From Bacteroidia bacterium (GTDB lineage: Bacteria > Bacteroidota > Bacteroidia > J057), in assembly GCA_033391075.1 (NCBI GenBank), contig JAWPMV010000001.1, forward strand, positions 7,006,001 to 7,070,000: a stretch of 64,000 nt of DNA, in the 5' to 3' direction. Shown piece by piece: positions 59,196-64,000 of this stretch. How positions within the stretch are numbered: position 1 is the stretch's first letter; each line of letters opens with the position of its first letter. A program made the position numbers and the translations under genes. Under the pieces are notes generated by a model. It was not told the origin of the DNA. It made no database searches and was given only the letters and a program-made list of their open reading frames with translations.

Positions 59196-62100
59196 ATGAT
59201 TCGCGACAAATCATGGAAACTTGCTCTCATCTTTACTTTTTATGTATTCAGCCTGTCTGATAGCCTTTGGTCACAAATGACCTATCCCGGCGATGTCCAA
59301 TTGCTGGGCTCTGAGGAGATCGTTTTTGACTGGACTACAGATGCTTGTGAACAGGAAAATATCCCGGATGCTCCTGCAAGAGCTTTTCGGGATGCTGCTG
59401 GAAATGTCAACCTGAGCATTTCCCATTACCACAATTATCGCATGCTTGGGGCTGACTTCAATAGTCTGGTTCCGGATTGTAGTCCGACCATGATTTCAGA
59501 TTTCGACTCCATTCCTCAAAATTTTAATGATTACGAATGGATCGTAAGTACCTACACCCATGACGGCATCAATGTCATGGCGGTGGTACACAATGAACAT
59601 CACGGCTGGGAATATGCCGGACAGTGCAATGATAATTCCAGTAGCTCCAATTTGAATTGCTGGTATAATACCATGACTTATGCACTTTCGACCGATTCCG
59701 GGAAGACCTTCACCCAGGCAGCTGCACCGGATCATTTCCTCTTCGGGGCTCCTTATAAACAGGATACGACGGGTTCCGGAGCGCACGGAATTTTCGAAGG
59801 AAGTAACATCATCAAAAGTCCCAAAGACGGTTTCTATTATCGCCTGGTAAAGACAGAGTCTATCGGCCTGCAAGGGGAAGGAACTTCTATAGTCAGAACG
59901 GACGATCCCTTTGATCCTCAAAGTTGGAGAGGTTGGGATGGCGAGGGCTTCAATGTAGAATTCGTCAATGCCTATGAACATCCGGAAAGAGATCCTGCAG
60001 ATCATGTGCTGGCCAGAATAGGGCAGGGCTTTATAGAAAAAATGAATCTCTCAATCTCCTGGAATACTTATTTCAACAAATTCGTTCTGGTAGGGGCCGC
60101 ACAGAAAAGCAATGTTTGGGGGATTTATTATGCCTTATCTGATGACCTCATTCACTGGACTGCTCGAAAGCGGATCATGCAGGGCAATATGATCATCGAC
60201 CCAAACCGAAGCAATACAGAAGATATTTTGGGCTATCCCTCTCTCATCGACCATACAGATACAACACGAAACTTTGAAGTGAGTGGACAAGAGGCTCACC
60301 TCTATTTTACGCGCTGGCGCCAAAGCAATGGATTGTATGACAGAGATTTGGTACGCATTCCGATCCGCTTCAGTAAACTGGAAGTAAGTGGCTGGACCAT
60401 CAATGGCACAGGCCAATTTTATGATGCGAATCCCGGTGATGGAATTTGTGCTACTTCTGCAGGGAAATGTAATCTGAATGCGGCCTTTCAGGAATCGAAT
60501 AGCCGCCTGCCGGGTGATTCAACATTTGTAGCGCAGCTGGACTTTAATACAACAGCTCCCAACATCAAAGCCCAGGATCAACTCTTTGGTTTGACTTATC
60601 CCCTGGTGCTGGACGCTACAGATCTGGCAGCATATTCAGCAAATACTACTGATGTTGGACAAGCGATGGATTTGACTCCGGGAGTTACCATCAATTTGAA
60701 TGGAAATGGAGGAATCGCTTTCGGAGGAAAAAATAGTGGAATACGAGGAATTGCCTTAAGGAATATGTCAGGAGCTGCCGTTTATTTCTCTGCAGATTCT
60801 GGTTTTGTAGAAGCTTGTGTGCTTGGATCGTATGCGGCTGGTACAACGGATGAAGTAAGCGCAACGGATGGAAAAGGAGTAAAAATTGAAAATGCTTCTT
60901 ATGTGCGAATCGGAGGACCTGATCCCGAGGACAGAAATATGATATTGGGAGGAGTTCAAATTATCGGTTCCTCTGCTAGCCACAACAAAGTCGAGGGGAA
61001 TTACATCGGGACGGACATTCAGGGAGATTCTGTTTTTTATGTGAATTCCAATGGCGTGAGCGTAGAGGATGGAGCCAGTTATACGACTATAGGAGGAAAT
61101 GATGCAAACAGAGGAAATGTAATTTCCGGACATACCGCTCCTGGGATCGCTCTAAATGGAGCTACTTATACCGATATCATCAATAACCTTATTGGAACAG
61201 ATGCGAGTGGGACCAAAGATCGGGGAAATCAACGAGCAGGTATCTCTCTGGGAGATAATAGCGAACACATAAATATCATCGGAAATGTAATTGCCAATAA
61301 TTCTGGAGATGAAGCCGGTATTTGGGCAGTAGCAAATATTGCGAATGTTAGTATAGAAGGAAATTTTATCGGTACAGATCGAAGTGGAATGCTTGATCTC
61401 GGAAATGGAGATACTGTGAGCTATGGAGCGGGAATTACTTTTGGAAGTGGTGCACATAATGTGCGAATAGGAGGAACGAATTCCGGGCAGGGCAATGTGA
61501 TTGCCTACAATCGGGGCCATGGCATCTGGATGTATGGAAATACCGGTAATGCCATCAGTATTTTGGGGAATAGCATCCACAGCAATGGAAGACTAGGCAT
61601 CGAATTGCCAGAAGTATATTTCCACGATCCCATAGATGACCTGGATGCGGATGGTGGAGCCAATGATTCTCAGAATTTCCCGGAAATACATTCGGCTAGC
61701 TTACAGGATACAACGAATGATCTGACCCTCATAGGAGAATTCCACAGTGAAGCGAATAAGACCTTTCACCTGGAATTTTTCCTTAATGCGACTTGTGATG
61801 ATTATTCTGCAAATGATGGCGGTTTTGGAGAAGGGGAGGAATTGCTGGGAACGGCTTCGGTCACAACAGATGCTAATGGAGACGCAAGCTTCCATTTGAG
61901 TTTTGATGGAAGTAATGCTGCGGGGAAAGTAGTTACGGCAACAGCGACCAGTCCGGATCAGAGTACTTCTGAATTCTCACAATGCGTAGCCGTCGCTGCT
62001 CCGGAAGCAGAAATGGAGCTATCGACCCATGCATTCCTGGAGACTGTAGCCATGGGAAGTACGGGGACTGATACGCTCATTATTTATAGCATAGGGACAG

Positions 62101-64000
62101 ATGAATTGGATTGGTCCATGCAAGGAACTCAATCCTGGCTCAGTACCCAGCCCTCGAGTGGTAGCATCGCAGGAGGCGACTCTACTTTGGTACTCATTCA
62201 ATACGATGCAGCCAATCTAACTGATGGAAGCTATAATGATACCCTTTCCCTGCTCAGCAATGATCCCAATCAGCAATTGGTGGAATTGCCGGTGGAAATT
62301 TATGCCCAGGCTCAACCGGATATTTATTTTGCCTTTGATACCATAGAGGTTTCCATTCCTAAAGGAGGATCTTTATCCAAATACTATGAGCTGGAAAACA
62401 GAGGCTCCGACCCTTTGAGCTGGCAATTGGCAACTCAGGCAGGCATTAGCTGGCTGCATCAGCTTCAGCCCAATTCGGGAAGCATTGATGGGAATTCGAC
62501 TGGCCAATTTGGATTGAAATATCAGGATACTTCTTTGGTCGCAGGAGTTTATTATGGTGCGGCATGGATTAGCTCTAATGATCCGGATGAAAGCCAAACC
62601 CTTTTTACTATCGAACTGACAGTTACAGAAGATTCTACTGCTGGGAGTGGAGGAAATGACGATAAATTTCCAGATGTGCAGATCAATGTGGATACGCTTT
62701 TTGCAGTGCTTCCTCAGGGAGGCAGCCAAAGTCTATCCTTCGATATTTTGAACCAGGGCGATACAACTTTGGATTGGAGCCTTCAAGCCAATGCAAATAT
62801 TTTTTGGATCAATCTTTTGCCCCCAACAAGTGGCTCTATCCCGGCAGGCGGACAAGCAAATGTTCAGCTACAGCTAAATGCTGCCAATGTTACCCCTGGA
62901 AACTATTATGCTTCCCTTTTCATCAATACCAATGATCCCGCTGAACCACAAGTTGGGCTAGTAGTGAAAATGAAAGTGGAAGACAATGGAGGAGGAAACG
63001 GAGGCAATCCGGAGCTTTTATTTTCTTTAGGAAAAAGCGGATTCTGTCCGGGTGAGCAAATACAGATCAATTATCAGATCAAAAATGCCAGCCCTGGTCC
63101 GAATAATCAATATCAGCTCTTTGCTTCGGCTCCTGACGGAGATTTTAGCGAGCCCTTTATGCTGGCTAATATCACATCGCTGGATAGCCTGGGAAGTTTT
63201 CAGCTTATGATTCCAGAAGATGCGCCTCAAGGCTCAGCCTATAAGTTGAGATTGCATAGTACCCAACCCGCTTTGATATCACAAGAAGTAGGCGGTATCT
63301 CCATTTACAGTTTGCCTTCTGTAAGCCTGGCAGGTTTCGAGGACGTTTGCCAAAACCTAGCCGCCTTCCCATTGACTCAGGGACAACCTGCAGGAGGAGA
63401 GTATCTGGGTAGTGGAATAAGCAATGGAGTATTTGATCCTTCGCAGGTGCAGCCAGGTGTTTACACGGTTATGTATAAGTATATAAACAATGAGGGATGT
63501 GCCGCAGAAAAGGAAGAACTCTTGAAAGTTGTCGCTGCACCTGAAGTGGACTTTCCCCTGAATAATGAAATCATCTGTGATAATCAGGATCCTATTTTAT
63601 TAGATATGGCCAGTCCAGCAGGAGGATTTTATAGTGGAAATGGAGTCGAAAACGATATCATAAATCCTGCATTAGCAGGTGTAGGAAGTCATCCGATTCG
63701 CTATACCGTAGTACAAAACGGCTGTAGAGATAGTGCAGAAGTAATCCTTACGATTAGCGGAGCACCCAGTGTCTCTTTGGCTCCTTTGGAAAACCTTTGT
63801 TATACAGATAATGAAATCAGCCTGCAGGGCAGCCCGGCAGGAGGAACTTATACAGGACCCGGAATCAATAATTCCACTTTCAATCCTATCCTTTCAAATC
63901 CCGGCATTCAAATTCTCAGCTACGAATACTCTGACGGAAGTTGTAGTAATACGGCCAGTATTGAAGTGAATGTAGTGGAAAATCCGGCTATTCCCCGCAT
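59196..64000 (+). CDS. Giant modular surface protein, 3' end outside the window
   Basis: No stop to the window end: at least 1601 residues. Signal peptide MIRDKSWKLALIFTFYVFSL...WSQ. About 30-400: Asp-box/GH43-like propeller pieces (YALSTDSGKTF, YYALSDDLIHW). About 430-830: right-handed beta-helix of the NosD/polygalacturonase-like kind (many IxGNxIGTDxSG... units, NVISGHTAPGIAL). Three BACON-like modules of about 105 residues start near 62004, 62319 and 62670 (LNQGDTTLDWSLQANANIFWINLLPP type; LSTQPSSGSI, LQPNSGSI, LPPTSGSI). From about 63300 three PKD-like repeats of about 75 residues with (G)YxxxY(K/E)Y..GC (GEYLGSGISNGVFDPS, GFYSGNGVENDIINPA, GTYTGPGINNSTFNPI). A T9SS C-terminal domain would lie beyond the window. 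Probably a cell-surface adhesin or enzyme, secreted through SprA. Confidence 0.88.
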   Translation, partial: MIRDKSWKLALIFTFYVFSLSDSLWSQMTYPGDVQLLGSEEIVFDWTTDACEQENIPDAPARAFRDAAGNVNLSISHYHNYRMLGADFNSLVPDCSPTMISDFDSIPQNFNDYEWIVSTYTHDGINVMAVVHNEHHGWEYAGQCNDNSSSSNLNCWYNTMTYALSTDSGKTFTQAAAPDHFLFGAPYKQDTTGSGAHGIFEGSNIIKSPKDGFYYRLVKTESIGLQGEGTSIVRTDDPFDPQSWRGWDGEGFNVEFVNAYEHPERDPADHVLARIGQGFIEKMNLSISWNTYFNKFVLVGAAQKSNVWGIYYALSDDLIHWTARKRIMQGNMIIDPNRSNTEDILGYPSLIDHTDTTRNFEVSGQEAHLYFTRWRQSNGLYDRDLVRIPIRFSKLEVSGWTINGTGQFYDANPGDGICATSAGKCNLNAAFQESNSRLPGDSTFVAQLDFNTTAPNIKAQDQLFGLTYPLVLDATDLAAYSANTTDVGQAMDLTPGVTINLNGNGGIAFGGKNSGIRGIALRNMSGAAVYFSADSGFVEACVLGSYAAGTTDEVSATDGKGVKIENASYVRIGGPDPEDRNMILGGVQIIGSSASHNKVEGNYIGTDIQGDSVFYVNSNGVSVEDGASYTTIGGNDANRGNVISGHTAPGIALNGATYTDIINNLIGTDASGTKDRGNQRAGISLGDNSEHINIIGNVIANNSGDEAGIWAVANIANVSIEGNFIGTDRSGMLDLGNGDTVSYGAGITFGSGAHNVRIGGTNSGQGNVIAYNRGHGIWMYGNTGNAISILGNSIHSNGRLGIELPEVYFHDPIDDLDADGGANDSQNFPEIHSASLQDTTNDLTLIGEFHSEANKTFHLEFFLNATCDDYSANDGGFGEGEELLGTASVTTDANGDASFHLSFDGSNAAGKVVTATATSPDQSTSEFSQCVAVAAPEAEMELSTHAFLETVAMGSTGTDTLIIYSIGTDELDWSMQGTQSWLSTQPSSGSIAGGDSTLVLIQYDAANLTDGSYNDTLSLLSNDPNQQLVELPVEIYAQAQPDIYFAFDTIEVSIPKGGSLSKYYELENRGSDPLSWQLATQAGISWLHQLQPNSGSIDGNSTGQFGLKYQDTSLVAGVYYGAAWISSNDPDESQTLFTIELTVTEDSTAGSGGNDDKFPDVQINVDTLFAVLPQGGSQSLSFDILNQGDTTLDWSLQANANIFWINLLPPTSGSIPAGGQANVQLQLNAANVTPGNYYASLFINTNDPAEPQVGLVVKMKVEDNGGGNGGNPELLFSLGKSGFCPGEQIQINYQIKNASPGPNNQYQLFASAPDGDFSEPFMLANITSLDSLGSFQLMIPEDAPQGSAYKLRLHSTQPALISQEVGGISIYSLPSVSLAGFEDVCQNLAAFPLTQGQPAGGEYLGSGISNGVFDPSQVQPGVYTVMYKYINNEGCAAEKEELLKVVAAPEVDFPLNNEIICDNQDPILLDMASPAGGFYSGNGVENDIINPALAGVGSHPIRYTVVQNGCRDSAEVILTISGAPSVSLAPLENLCYTDNEISLQGSPAGGTYTGPGINNSTFNPILSNPGIQILSYEYSDGSCSNTASIEVNVVENPAIPR

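Overview
The window comes from a member of the Bacteroidota. It carries sprA (the giant outer-membrane translocon of the type IX secretion and gliding system), a DUF4290-murA pair, a PorT-like outer-membrane barrel, lipoproteins with short Bacteroidota-type lipoboxes, many genes without a clear Shine-Dalgarno sequence, and a very large modular surface protein. The mixture (PVC-type heme lipoproteins, LRR-Roco protein, gliding translocon) would fit a Saprospiria- or Cytophagia-like free-living marine lineage, but that finer placement is inference.

Layout. 0-9 kb: end of a surface LRR/chitobiase-C-like protein; a stand-alone MvaI/BcnI-type nuclease with an McrA-like N-terminal domain; uvrB; a von Willebrand A protein; an SdiA-regulated-type lipoprotein; an Hpt phosphotransfer protein divergent from a sigma-54 activator that lacks its DNA-binding domain. 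9.5-16.2 kb: grpE-dnaJ-UPF1-like helicase operon, a thioredoxin-fold protein, murA with an Asp at the fosfomycin-target Cys, and a DUF4290 gene. 16.5-20.3 kb: an LRR-Roco-CHAT conflict-type protein whose CHAT domain has lost its catalytic His, Mn-type superoxide dismutase, and a small 23-residue-repeat protein. 20.3-27.2 kb: a tightly overlapped signalling operon (DUF6436-like thioredoxin protein, membrane hybrid kinase, CheR-type methyltransferase, second hybrid kinase with degenerate Hpt). 27.4-37.5 kb: a rightward run with a PVC-type beta-propeller/HEAT/cytochrome lipoprotein, two tandem paralogous alpha/beta hydrolases, an acyl-CoA synthetase, an exported M20 peptidase and an exported amidohydrolase. 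37.8-46.9 kb: sprA, ruvA and a PorT-like barrel on the minus strand. 47.1-52.6 kb: anmK, then DUF547, FAD oxidoreductase and polytopic 4Fe-4S protein. 52.6-58.9 kb: two DUF2461 paralogues bracket an AT-rich accessory segment with three unusual genes. 59.2-64 kb: an open-ended surface protein (Asp-box/GH-like, beta-helix, three BACON-like modules, PKD-like repeats), a probable SprA-dependent cargo.

Most novel content. The best candidate for an undescribed system is the 53.9-58.2 kb segment: a 762-residue protein with an inactive PLD-like module and two tandem beta-barrel sensor-like modules, facing a protein that resembles the CAP12/TIR-like NADase fold but has Ala where the family has its helix Glu. 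The pseudo-CHAT LRR-Roco protein and the solitary McrA-headed MvaI-type nuclease are further conflict-system candidates. Several palindromic intergenic repeat families are also present.

No tRNA, rRNA, CRISPR array or insertion sequence was recognised. All domain assignments are by eye from motifs; none was tested by database search.
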